A DNA stretch of 64,000 bases from Tetrahymena thermophila SB210 (Eukaryota; Ciliophora; Oligohymenophorea; Hymenostomatida; Tetrahymenidae). The translations under genes and the position numbers were made by a program. Position 1 is the first letter of the stretch. Each line of letters begins with the position of its first letter. The stretch spans positions 213,468-277,467 of the forward strand of contig NW_002476146.1 in assembly GCF_000189635.1 (NCBI RefSeq), written 5' to 3'. Under the pieces are notes generated by a model, which saw only the letters and a program-made list of their open reading frames with translations, was not told the origin of the DNA and made no database searches. Shown here piece by piece: positions 13,543-25,292 of the stretch.

Positions 13543-13978
13543 AGTATTTATTATTCATTTATAGCCATTATTTTTTTGATAATACATAGCAACAAAATAA
13601 AACAAGTAACTTTGATCTATTTCATCTTCTATTTTTTTTTTTTTGATTAATTTATCACAATCATACAAGCAAAAAGCTAATCTCTTCAAGTTGTAATTCT
13701 TGAAAAGCCCTAATAGTTGAAAAATAAAAATATTTCCTATTTTTTTAAAGAGAAATACATTCATAGCTTGATAGTGACTATCTATAATGTACATGGTTAC
13801 TGTAAAACTAAGTTTTTGAATTATATAAATGAAATTATTCATTAAATAAAAATATAATTTCTTACTAATACTTTAAGAGTTTTCTAAACCAGAGTTTTAT
13901 GTTTAAATATTTTTAAACATATTTCTCATGAATCTTTTATTATCAGACCTAAACTAAAGGTATTTATTTACAATTTAA

Positions 13979-14160
13979 TGCAGAAAACTGTGCTAGTTAA
14001 AATAAGTATTGGATTAACATTTTTAAAAGTAATAAAGCTATAGAATATGTTGAATTTCTTAAAGATGGTATAACAATAGCCAAAAATTTAAAATATAACT
14101 AGCTAAAAAGTCTTAAAAAAAAGAGAGGTAATGCATATAATTAATATTTTTGAATGTTAT
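13979..14160 (+). pseudogene. Coding-like fragment, possibly a gene remnant
   Basis: A + frame reads ...KAIEYVEFLKDGITIAKNLK and ends ...KKRGNAYNQYF at TGA. It has normal amino-acid composition but no start, splice context or known domain. A diverged second copy of its 3' part lies about 670 bp downstream, so this is more likely a relic than a gene. Confidence 0.3.
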
Positions 14161-14850
14161 ATTATTTAGATGTATAAAACCATTTTAATTGAAAAATTAA
14201 AAGATATTTTTAGGAAAAGAAAAATAGGGAAATGAAATAAAAATATGGATTTAAATAATAAATAAGTAAAAATAAATTTTTAATTTAAGACTTCAAATCA
14301 TAAAGATTGTTCGGTAAGCTAATTGTGGTTAAAGAATTATTCATTTATTATTATTATTTGATTTAGAAAAGAGAAGGGGAGAAGATAAATTGTTTGATTA
14401 TCTTTGGTTACCTGTAATCTCTATGAAATTTTCGACATCAGTCTTAATGTATTATAATTGATAAAACTGATAAAATCAATCTAATAATTTCCTAATTAGC
14501 ATATCTTAATCAAAAAAACTAAATTTAATGGGTTTTACTCTTTAAGTTTCTTTTTTTTTAAGGTTCATTAGTTTACTTCACTGTTCTCTCTTTAAGTTTT
14601 TTACTCAGGCTTAAGTCACCAACTCATGATTTATTTTCGAGCACAAATTATTACATACATTATCATAATTATTACCATAGATTCTATATCACTCATTATC
14701 TAGGTGAAGATTTAAATTTTTATTAGAAAAGAAAAATAATAAGTTTTGGGGCAAGTAGAAGAATCTAAAAAAAAAGTAATTAAAAAAAGAGAGGAAGATG
14801 CATATAATTTATATTCTAGTTTTGATTATTTAAAGGTATGAAGTAAAGCC
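14108..14850 (+). repeat. Pair of diverged direct repeats
   Basis: The segments at about 14108-14180 and 14775-14850 share AAAAAAAGAGAGG followed within a few bases by ATGCATATAATT and then a TTGA/ATTATTTA-like tail. They differ by substitutions and small indels. Both are in the same orientation, suggesting an old tandem duplication. Confidence 0.4.
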
Positions 14851-16903
14851 TATAAGTTTAATACCTTGAAAGAAGAATTTAGTTTTTATTTTTAATCATT
14901 TAAACAATGTAGTAGTAATAATTATTTTGATTCTTCCTTTTTTTTTCATGGCTTTATTTATTGGTGTTGAAAAAAAAAAAGAGTTGAAAACCAATTGAGT
15001 TTTGATGGATTTTATTTTTAGGAGAGTAAATAACTTTTAATAGATAAAGCAGATAAATAATTTCTTATTTATATTTGGATCAAGAAAGAAATGATACAGT
15101 AAATTTCTTAAACAATATTTTAATTTAGAAACTAAAGAAAGAAAATTTTCTTATTATTTAAAAATTTGCAAGAAATTAGCATCAAAATTAAAACTTCATC
15201 TGAGTTTTCTTTTGCTGCTTTAATCAACTTCATAAAATTTATTAAAAAAAGAGAGTAAAAATCTTAATTTAACTTTTGGTAATATAATTATTATCTTAAC
15301 ATGCTTCACAAAATTTAAAAAGTAACTCCGTTTTTTCAATATTTAATATATCATCAAAAAATAAATAAATTTTAACATATTTTCTCTTCATCTGAATGAA
15401 TAAAATAAAGATTTAATTTCAAAAAAGCTCTATTTTTAAAATATTTTAATAATTTTATTCTTATTTTACTTAATCGTGACTAAAAATTTAATACCCATCT
15501 CAGCACGATTTGTTGAAATTTTATCTCATATATTTAAATAGGTTAAATTTTTATAAGTAAATTATAAAACTATTCTATTTTACCTGAATTAAATAGGTTA
15601 AAAAAGACTCAAATATTTGTTTTATGAACACTTTCTTTTATTACTTTTTGATTTGTAAATAGAATTTAAGTAATAGTTTTAATAAATATTGCTTGAATTT
15701 GTTGCCAATATTTATAACATTTATGTTTTCTTATTGATAAAACGCGATTTAATTTTCTTAAGTGAATCGATTTGGTGAAATTTATAGTTTTATTTGCTAT
15801 GGTTTTGGAATGATACAAAACAGTTCTATTTTTATTTGCATCTCTTTGTTTTTATTGAAATTCATTTTATAAAAGTTAATAAATAAATAATTTGACATGT
15901 CCTTGTAAATTTTTAAATATTTATTTGAATTCTTTAATTTTCCTCTCCAAATATCCAATCATGAAATAAACCTTATACAATAAATATATTAAGTATTCCT
16001 AAATAAAAGCTAACCAATAATTATTAAAATCACTAAAAACTATAAGAAATATTTCTATTCTTAGTATAAGATGATAATTCCTCAAACTACTTCCGCATTT
16101 ATAAAAAAATCAATAATAATTTATACATAATAAAACTTGATGTTAAATCCTATTAACAAATCCAAAATAAATTTTAAAAAGTTAACTTTTAAGAGATATA
16201 CACTAGTTCTAATAAAATGTAGTCAATATTGTAAATTTCTACAGGTAATAATTGAACAATTTTAGCAAAATAATACAAAAAAAAGATTAACAAAAAATAG
16301 TATAAAAAGTATGTAGCATGTTTAATCTATTTTAATTTTATAATACTATAAAATTGTATGTATTTTAAGGTAACAAATTTTAGTTAAGACTATTCATATT
16401 TCTTAGTAAAGATTTATATATCTATCTATATGTAAATCTTATCTATAGATAGATTTATTATTAATAAATTAGATAATAATTTAGTTATCCAGCAGAGCTT
16501 GTTTGAGAATGTGTATGTTTATGTGTATGTATGAGTATGTATGTGGGTGTGAGTTTTATTTTTAATATTAAAAAAGATTATGAATATAAGTGAATGAATG
16601 AATGATTAATTGCTATTGAGCAAGATATTAAGATTTCGATTATTTAAAAATTTGTTTGGGAAGAATTAATAATCAATCAAATTTCGAAAAAAAAATAATA
16701 AATACGCAATTTTTAAAAAATAAGGAAGAAAAAAAATATTGTTTATTCCTCTTGTAGATATTATTTTCTTATCAAATCATAATAACAAAATATAATTTGC
16801 GCAAAATTACTAATTAACCTCACTGATTGAAGAAGCTCTAGAGAAGACAGAAACAAAAAAAGGCATCAATATCTGAAATCTAATACCTAAATTCTATCCA
16901 GCT
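14161..16903. other. Gene-poor AT-rich region with diverged repeats
   Basis: About 2.7 kb without a supportable gene. It carries a diverged duplicate near 14775-14850 of the segment at 14108-14180, and a shorter trace at 15241-15262. A TG-rich microsatellite-like patch (tgtatg/tgtgta) lies at 16510-16550, about 350 bp upstream of the next gene's start codon. Confidence 0.45.
16510..16552 (+). repeat. TG-rich microsatellite-like tract
   Basis: The + strand shows irregular repeats of gtgtatgt/tgagtatgt, unusual in this AT-dominated DNA because it is rich in G on one strand only. Confidence 0.5.
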
Positions 16904-19900
16904 ATGAGCAACTTGAATAACTAGTACAGTGGAACCAATAACGCAAACTCCTATAACTACAATGTCTAAAATAAATTAGAGTCTTATAATAATATAGATA
17001 GCTTGATTGACTAAACTCCAAAGAAGATATATAACTAATTCTCCTTAGGAATCAACTCAAGCCACCTCGTCAACAACGATAAAGAAAACAGCTTTATTAA
17101 AGCCAACCACGATAACTAGTAAATTTCTATTTTTAAATTAGTTAACTCAGTTGTTAATGCAGCAAGCAATAAAACTTTTTAAGAAAGAGATCATATTTTT
17201 TATTATACTTCTCCTTTCAATTTAAAAATAACACCCCCTCTTTGTTTTAATTAACAATTTAGGCTATATAATATACAAAGGCCTTTATTGTTTTATTAAA
17301 ATTTAAAAAATGTGTGTTAATAAAGTTTAATTTTTAATTATAATTAGTAACGATATGAACTACATGGACCATTACTAAAACAACTACCAGATTCCTAGTA
17401 ATTATGGATATAACAATAACCACCATAATAGCATTAATCCTCAAAATTCGCATCTTGGTTAGCATTAAATGGATCACTATAATAATTATCAATATACTAG
17501 CTATGGATTCTACTATCCTCAGCAACCATACTATGGATATGACTATGTTAACGGTCACAATTATCCTCACTATCTAGATCCCTAAGGATATAACTAATCT
17601 TATAATAACTACTACTATAATAAGACCCCAAACACAGGACCAAAGATCCAATAGAATATCATCTTATAGAAGTCAGAAAACAAGTAAATAGGAGTTTTCT
17701 TGAATTTTGTTTTTGATTCTCCTTTGATTTTTAATTAAAAATGATAGTGTTTAACGTATATATATTTGGAAATGAGATAATACTGAATCGTTTTCCTTCT
17801 TAAATTTAAAAATTAACAAGCGAAATTGAAGATTTAACTAAAAAAAATGAATATAATTAAAGCATATTAATTAAGGTGGGGAGAATTGAATTTATTTGCC
17901 ATCATTTATATAATTTTAGAGAATATTTAATATATTAAATACAATGATAGATAAATAGTTAGATAGATAGATCCATCAATACATACATATATAAAAAGAT
18001 TTTTCAATTAGTTTTCTTGAAAATCCTACCTAATTAATCTTCAAATTATTTAAAAAACAATCTAATACATAAAAAAATTAAATAGTCATTATTTAATTTC
18101 CCAAATATCTCAAATAAAACATAATTCCTACATTAATAATAACACAAAAGCAAACATATGATCGATTAGATATATTGATATTTTAAATTAAGCAAATTAG
18201 TTAATTATTTATTTATTGCTGAATTAATTAATCAATTCACAAAATAATTAATTAATGAATGAGTTTTCCATATTTATTTTTCAAATTGTGAATATTAATT
18301 TTCAATTATTCCCACTTTACTAATTTAAATCCATTTTCAATCATTTAATTAATAATAAGACTTTGAAATTTTAAAATAATCTAATTTATTTTTTAATTGT
18401 TATAGATTGACAGGATAAGCTAATTAATAGGCTGTTGATGAGTTTGGCAACAAAAAAGATGATTTTTAAGTTAGAAATCTATTTTAATAAGTTGTTATAT
18501 CTGAATTTTAACCTAACGAAAACGAATCTTAACAAATTACTTCAAACTAAGGTAAGTAGAATTTAAATTCTACTAACAGCTGCAGTAGCGTGATTTAATT
18601 ATAAAAAGGAAAGAGCAGTAAGAGTAAATCAAGCATGGAATAGGAGTCTGAATAGCAATAGCCTGAAGAATCAGCTAAAAAAAGTAAAATCACTCCTTCC
18701 AAGCGTATTTCTAAAAAGAAACCAAAAAGCACCAAATAAACACCAACAAATTAATGCTCCAGCATTTAAGATAGTGAAGAAACTTTTAGCTATAAAAATT
18801 CTTTACTATAATCTTAATTTGCAAATGCCAATATAGCTTTCAATAAAGCCCTTAATTCAGAATAATCTTCTGATAATATGATTTTAGAAGAGGAAGAAAA
18901 CATTACAAAATAAGAAAAAGATAGCCAAAAATTAGTCCGTCGTGATTCTTAAAACACAGTTAATAGAAAGGCTCCTCGTATTAGTAATGCTTCTTCAATG
19001 ATATCAAGCACAACAACAAAAATAGTAGACGAAAACAATAACCTAAATTAACTCAACATTCATTAATAAATCAGCTAAGATCAAATTAATTACAATTATG
19101 GAACTTTTACTAAGAGCAATAAATTGCAAGCTGAAAAATAAAAAAATGAAGAAGATCATTATGATGATAATTAACTAGAAATTGATGATTCTGATGACGA
19201 GGACAGAAATAACATGAATAATAATCACTAATTGTCTCAATAAAAAAATAGAACATAACTATCAATCAGCAAATCACAACAATAATAACAAGAAGTAGAC
19301 TATGATCAAACTTCTAGTAAAAGTGACTCCGAAAAATCCCCAACTGAAGCTAAACCTTGTAATTGTAGAAACAGCAAATGCCTTAAGAGGTACTGTGACT
19401 GCTTTGCAGCTGGTCTTTACTGTCAAGCTGAGTGCAAGTGTGAAGAATGCCATAATAAACCTGAATATGAAGATGAACGTCAAAAGGCTATTCAAAAAAA
19501 GAAGAAACGTATTAAAGATGCTTTTTTACCAGTAATCTAAAATAATTCACATATCAAAGGTTGTCACTGCAAAAATTCTCACTGCCAAAAAAAATATTGT
19601 GTCTGCCATTAAAACGGTGTCCTTTGTAGTAGTCTTTGCTAATGTGTTGAATGTGAGAATAAGATTGAAAGTATGAAAAAAGAATAAAGCAGCATTTAAA
19701 ATTATTAAGTATAACCTCCTGCATCATATCTGCAATCACCATATAATAACAATACACTTCAAATTTCTCCTATTGCAATGCAGTAATAAATGGTAAAAGA
19801 TAGCAGCCAAGTAATTAATAATAATTAATTTGCTTAGTAGCACTTACAATCACCATACAATAATAATTCACTACAAAAAGATAATATAGATGTTGAATTC

Positions 19901-20083
19901 CCTTCAACAATCAAAAAAGACTCAATAGGTAGTGTAAGTAAACCATATGAGGAGGATTTTAGCACCCATAAAAAACCAACTAAACGCAAAGCGTTAAAGT
20001 TTAATGAAAAGTAAAAAGCTCTATCCTCAATCTTTAACGAGATTTCTCCGGCTGATAACAAATACTTAGTTAATAAATCTTGA
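16904..20083 (+). CDS. CXC (tesmin/TSO1-like, LIN54-type) DNA-binding protein
   Basis: Exons 16904-17118, 17348-17683 and 18406-20083 join with matching phase 2 junctions and give 742 residues. An in-frame TGA lies just upstream of the ATG. The N-terminal half is rich in Asn, Tyr and Gln, including a Tyr/Asn/Pro-rich exon 2. Around residues 500-610 sit two cysteine-rich CXC motifs: [20 protein letters not shown] with following [10 protein letters not shown], then [19 protein letters not shown] with CSSLCQCVEC. They are joined by a linker whose RIKDAFLP matches the family's RNPxAFxPK. Such CRC domains bind the CHR element TTTGAA or TTYGAA in cell-cycle promoters as part of MuvB/DREAM (LIN54, tesmin) or plant TSO1 complexes. 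Nuclear transcription factor or MuvB subunit is therefore likely. Acidic stretches (DDSDDEDR) precede the domain. Confidence 0.93.
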
Positions 20084-21386
20084 GGAAAGTTCTTTTCCAA
20101 ACAAGTAAAAAATTATATACATATCTAGATACACGAATCTTCACTAAAGTAAACCTTAACCATCGCTACCTATCATCTATATATAATATTATAGAAGAAT
20201 ACTTTATATATTATTTAAAAAATTTTTTCTCTTTCATTTGCTGAAAGATTTGTGCAGAAATAGCACAAAATATCTATTAAAATAAGTAAACAAAAAACTA
20301 AATATAATTGATAGCAACAAAATTCAGTTAATCCTACTAACTAACTAATAACCATTTTATATTATTTTTTATATGGCTTAACTGAAAAAATTTACAAAAT
20401 AAATATTAGCTATAAAATATAAAAAAATTGAAAAGTAAAGAATAATTTATACGAATATTTTTATTCCATAAGTTTATAGATACATACATACTTATATATC
20501 ATAATTTAATAATTTATTATTATTATTATTAATCAATCATGTTCTTGCTCCTATAAAAAACAATTATTTCTTTCTCTTGACTCCCTTGATCAAAAATTTA
20601 AACAGTACTTTCTTGTTAAGTAAATTTTTACTCGAAATTTACCATCTGAATACCCATGAAAATGAGGAAAATTAAAATAATTAATCAGTAACTGTAAGAT
20701 AATTATATGAAGTGACAGATATAATTGAGGAGCTAACTGATTTATAACTGCAGTTTAAATATAAAAATTCGAATAATCTTAATATTATCTCTAATATATT
20801 AGCTTTTTTATTATTAAAATAATTTTTTATACATATATTGACTTTATTTTATATCTTAACTTTTGAAAATATAATCAACTTTTTTAATCTTTTATAAAAT
20901 AAAAAAAAATACATACAATACTAATAATGTTTTTGTTTGATAACTAACCTAGTTTATAGATTACTAGAATAGATAAATAATAAAATTTAAATGTAATTAT
21001 TTTGTCTATTGTTCGAAATTAATTAACTATAAATGATATTGTATATCAATTTATTAACTTTATGCATTTAAATGCTGACTAAATTTTACATCAAATATAA
21101 TACAGCTCTAAAAAAAAGGGGAATTTAATTATAAATGCTTTTGTATTCTTCTTGCTTTAAATGCGTTTGAGGTTTAAAAGTTAATTTAAAAACTCTAGGT
21201 ATATTTCCTTTTTAATTTATCGAATAAATAATCTGCTAGTGCCTAATTCATAAATTAATTAATAAAAAAAATAACTATAACTTTAACTAAAAAAAAGAAA
21301 CAAAAGTAGAATTAAAAATAAATAGCATAAAAAACATTTAAATTAGAAAAAACAATACAAGATAAAATAATATTTAAAATTATTAA
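20084..21386. other. AT-rich intergenic region
   Basis: About 1.3 kb between two + genes. It holds an ATT microsatellite near 20516-20531 and many T runs. No further gene was seen. Confidence 0.6.
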
Positions 21387-24300
21387 ATGATACCTAAAGC
21401 TAATTAACCAAATCCTTTAGATGTATCAATAGCTTAATCTGAGCTTTCAGAAATAGAGAGAACGAAATACTAAAAGGCTGATTGGAAAGAAGCATAAAGA
21501 TAAGTAAAAAAATATCAAATATTAGATAAGTCTTCAGGTGAGCCAAAACCTTTTGAACTATCTTGTGATCTTGAAAATCTAAAGAAATATGGCATAGGAA
21601 TTTTCTTTTATTTTGATCTATTAAAAAAAGTAGCAATCTTTTTTTGGATTGCAACATTAATCTGTGCTCCAACTTATTATTCAAATTATACTGGAGGAGG
21701 AGTTACTAACACAAGTGGTCTTTTTAGCTTAAGCAAACTTTCTTTGGCAAATTAACCTTAACTACAACTCACTATCCCCAGTAGTACAGCGACCTAATCA
21801 GAAAAATAGCAAGTATAACAGTAGAATGACTAAAGTATTAATGACTTTGTAAGCTCTCAGGTATGATTATAATTTGAACTTCTACTTTTTATATATTTTC
21901 TTTAATTTTCATCAATTTCTGTTGCTTTTTCGCGTTTTTGTTTATTTATTATTTTTTAAAGTCTACTAGAAAGTATTATGTATGGATCCCAGATATTGTG
22001 TACAGCTCTATCTTCTTTCTTTTTATTCTTTACTATAAAAGATTTACAACTAATTAAATAAATGCTCAGAAGAAAATGATCTTACCTAGCTAGTACTGCG
22101 TAGAAATAAAAGGTCTACCAAGAAATACAATAGATTAAAATGAGCTTAAAGTTTTCATTCAAAAAGCAATGAAAAAGTACTCTACATTTGGCGATCAATT
22201 GACAGTTATGGAAATATCATTTAGTAAAGACTTTAAAGATACTCTCTACTTACATAGAAAGGAATCAGAACTGATTGAATAAATATCTATTGAAAAGAAA
22301 AAGTGTGAAATACTCAATAAAGATTATAATTTTGTTCTTAAAGAAAAAGAATACAAACTCAAAGTTCTCTAAGAAAAAATAGATGTGATTGTAACAAAGA
22401 AATTAGGAGGTAATGCAGAGTATAAATTTTATGAAACTCTTTCTGCATTTGTAGTCTTTAATACCTTTGATTAAAAGAAATAGTTCACTGAAGTTTACAA
22501 TAGATATAATCACCCTCATTGGATTTACAGATTTATTCTATGCTGCTTAAGACCACGCATGCCTTAAGACCTAAAATTTAGAGGATTGTACTCACTTTAA
22601 ATAGAACCTATTGTTGATGAACCATCTAATATCAAATGGGAAAACTTGGATGTTAAATCAGGTAAAATAACTTTTTATTTTAAAATTTGATTATTATTTC
22701 CTTTTTCGTTTATTTACTAATTTAAAAATTTTTGAATTCTCCAAAAATAAAATTTATCAGTTGTTTGTGATATATGAAATACTTAATCATGAATTATAAG
22801 AGCTCATTTTAAAATTTATGTGATTTTTTGAAAGATTTATAAATATTTATAATTTTATAAAATAGGCAATAGATTTTTAAGAGCTGTTGCAGTTTTCTTG
22901 ATTATTGTCTGCGTAATGTTAATGACTCTATCAACCCTTGTAGTAGCAAATGTTTTACAACCAAAGTAGTAAACATCTTCATGCCCCTCTAATAAATATA
23001 CTTATGAGTAAGCAAAATAAATTGATACCAGCTAATCACAATACTGTTATTGCACAACAGTTGACATTTAAGAAATGTTATCTAACAGTCAAATTGAAAA
23101 TTATTGTTGGAATACATATCTTGCTTATGTAGAAGTTTAAGCACTTACAATAGCAACTAGTTCTGCTATTGTTGTAGTAAATGCAATTTTAGTTGGTATC
23201 ATTAAAAAGCTTTCGAATTTTTTGAGATTTCCTAATGTAACTACTGAAACAACAACATCAACCATCATTCTTTTCATTTGTGTATTCATCAACACTGCTA
23301 TACTTACACTATTAGTAAAATTTTATTGGCTTCTAAAATGTAATCTCATATTTTATTTTTAAAATCTAATTAATAGCTTCAATCAGACATTTTTGGATTT
23401 GTTACGGCTGTTTACTTTACAAGTCCTATTCCACCTTTAAAAAATCTGCAAAGCTAAAAATCTTAAACCTTCTCTGCTGACTTTGATAGAGATTGGTATG
23501 TTAAAGTAGGTTAGAAAATGATTTTGACTATGATTTTCTCCACACTATTTCCTCACGTAATATAACTGATTATAATTCCAATTAAAAAATGCTGTAGACA
23601 GAGATCAGCAAAAAAAAAAATAATACAAGTAGAAATGAACAAGCTGTTAGTAGGAGATGAATTTAATTTGATTGCCCGTTACACATCTTTCATGAACGTT
23701 GTGTTTGTCAGTTTGTTCTATTCTTCTGGCTAACCACTGCTATTACCTTGTGCAGCAGTGTCTTTGACCAGCTAATATTGGGTATTTAAGTATATGCTCT
23801 TAAGATGGCACAAAAAACCTCCAGCCTATGATTAATTATTGAATAACTCTATGCTAAAATTGATACCTTGGTCCTTACTATTTCACCTTAGTATTGGCAT
23901 ATATATGTATGGTTCACCATTGATATTTCCTAGAAGTTCTTCTTAAATTTCGTCTTCTATTTCAAATACTTTGAATTCAGCTGGTGTCTATGAAGTTGTC
24001 ATCACAAGTAATCAAAATTCCCCTGTAGTTGATAGAACATATTCATCACTTTATTTATTTTTTTTACTTGCCTTGATTTTAGCTTTCTACATTGCAGATG
24101 TAGCTATTCTTAAAATCATTTCCACTGTTTTGTCAAAAATTTTACCTTGTTTCTTTAGAAACTCTTAATCTTTAAAAGTTGCTGCAATAGAATCCTCAGA
24201 TCCTCTTCAAAACGCCTATATGAGCTAATATAAGTAAATGGGTTAACTTGCATCATATGATATCAAAATGAATGAGAATTATTATGCCTTGATAACAGCA

Positions 24301-24540
24301 ATCGATCATGGAAGTCAAAGTAACACTCCTCGCTCTGTAGGTTCTCCATCTCTTTCAAAAGGATTAGGTTTTGGAGATACTCTTAAAATGGATACAAGAA
24401 AATCTAAATTTGTGAATAATAATTTTAATGTAAATACCTAAGCTATAGAATAAAGTAATAATAATTTGTAATAAAATTAATAAATTTAGTCACTTGACAA
24501 TTCACCACAAATGGGAACCTATGCTAACAATAACGAATGA
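21387..24540 (+). CDS. OSCA/CSC1/TMEM63-family cation channel
   Basis: Exons 21387-21860, 21962-22661, 22866-23314 and 23377-24540 join in phase and encode 928 residues. A first membrane span (VAIFFWIATLICAPTYYSNY) is followed by a loop and a second span (VWIPDIVYSSIFFLFILYY). Then comes the long cytosolic domain typical of DUF221 proteins: VEIKGLPRNT, a Lys/Glu-rich helix pair, AFVVFNTFDQ, and the family hallmark EPSNIKWENLDV. About eight more hydrophobic segments follow, including FLIIVCVMLMTLSTLVVANV and YTSFMNVVFVSLFYSSGQP. The C-terminal ~120 residues are a Ser/Asn/Gln-rich cytosolic tail. OSCA/TMEM63 proteins are mechanically or osmotically gated cation channels of the plasma membrane, with a TMC/anoctamin-like fold. 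The length agrees with the family (about 700-900). Confidence 0.85.
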
Positions 24541-25292
24541 CTTTTCATCATTTTTTCTGATAAAACTCACATAACTTTAATTATTTGTTTTTGTAAAGAA
24601 TTTCTTTTGTGTATAAATAACATCTTAATTACTTACTAAATTTACTTTTCTATTATATTTTGCATCATCAAAAATTTGAAAAATTAAATTATTTTTATTT
24701 AAAAGTAAATAAATCATAATTATCATCTAGTTTCGTTTCAAAAATAATGTTTAATTTACCAACATTAAAAAAAACAAATTCTAAGTTTAAATATGAATTT
24801 AAAAAATTTTAAAACATTTATTTCATCATAATTCATCAAAATTTTAAAAACGACTATTTTAGAATAATATTGATAAACATACAAAGATTTAATATTTACT
24901 ATAATAATTTCTTAAAAATAATCATTTTATATAATAGTTTTTATTGCAGTTAGATCTAAATATTTAAAATTTGATAATCTTTTAAAATTGATTAATTACA
25001 TAAAAGTAAAATGATTAAGTGTTATAAAATTACATTTTAAATATAATGTTAAACTCATAGTTCTTTAAGTAAATATGAATGCATTTACTACAGTTATAAT
25101 GGAATTTTAATTATATTAAAATTTACATTTATTGCTATATTTTTTAAATTATAATTTTTATTTATTTATTTAATAACTTATTAATTAGAGTATTATCCAT
25201 CTTGAAAAAATAAATTTACTATTTAAAGCTTTGTTATATTATCTATTGAATTATAAATTGAAACAATAGCCATTTCTTTATATTACATAAAT
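24541..25292. other. AT-rich spacer between convergent genes
   Basis: About 750 bp that must hold the 3' ends and poly-A sites of the channel gene (+) and the helicase gene (-). Nothing else was recognised. Confidence 0.6.

Noticed and set aside
13555-13842. Minus-strand open frame of 95 codons next to the small gene
   Set aside because: It is AT-rich without coding bias, uses the standard code by chance, and has no splice or domain support.
17334-17570. Minus-strand frame over exon 2 of the CXC gene
   Set aside because: It is the shadow of the Tyr/Asn-rich exon, whose phases join exactly with the flanking exons.
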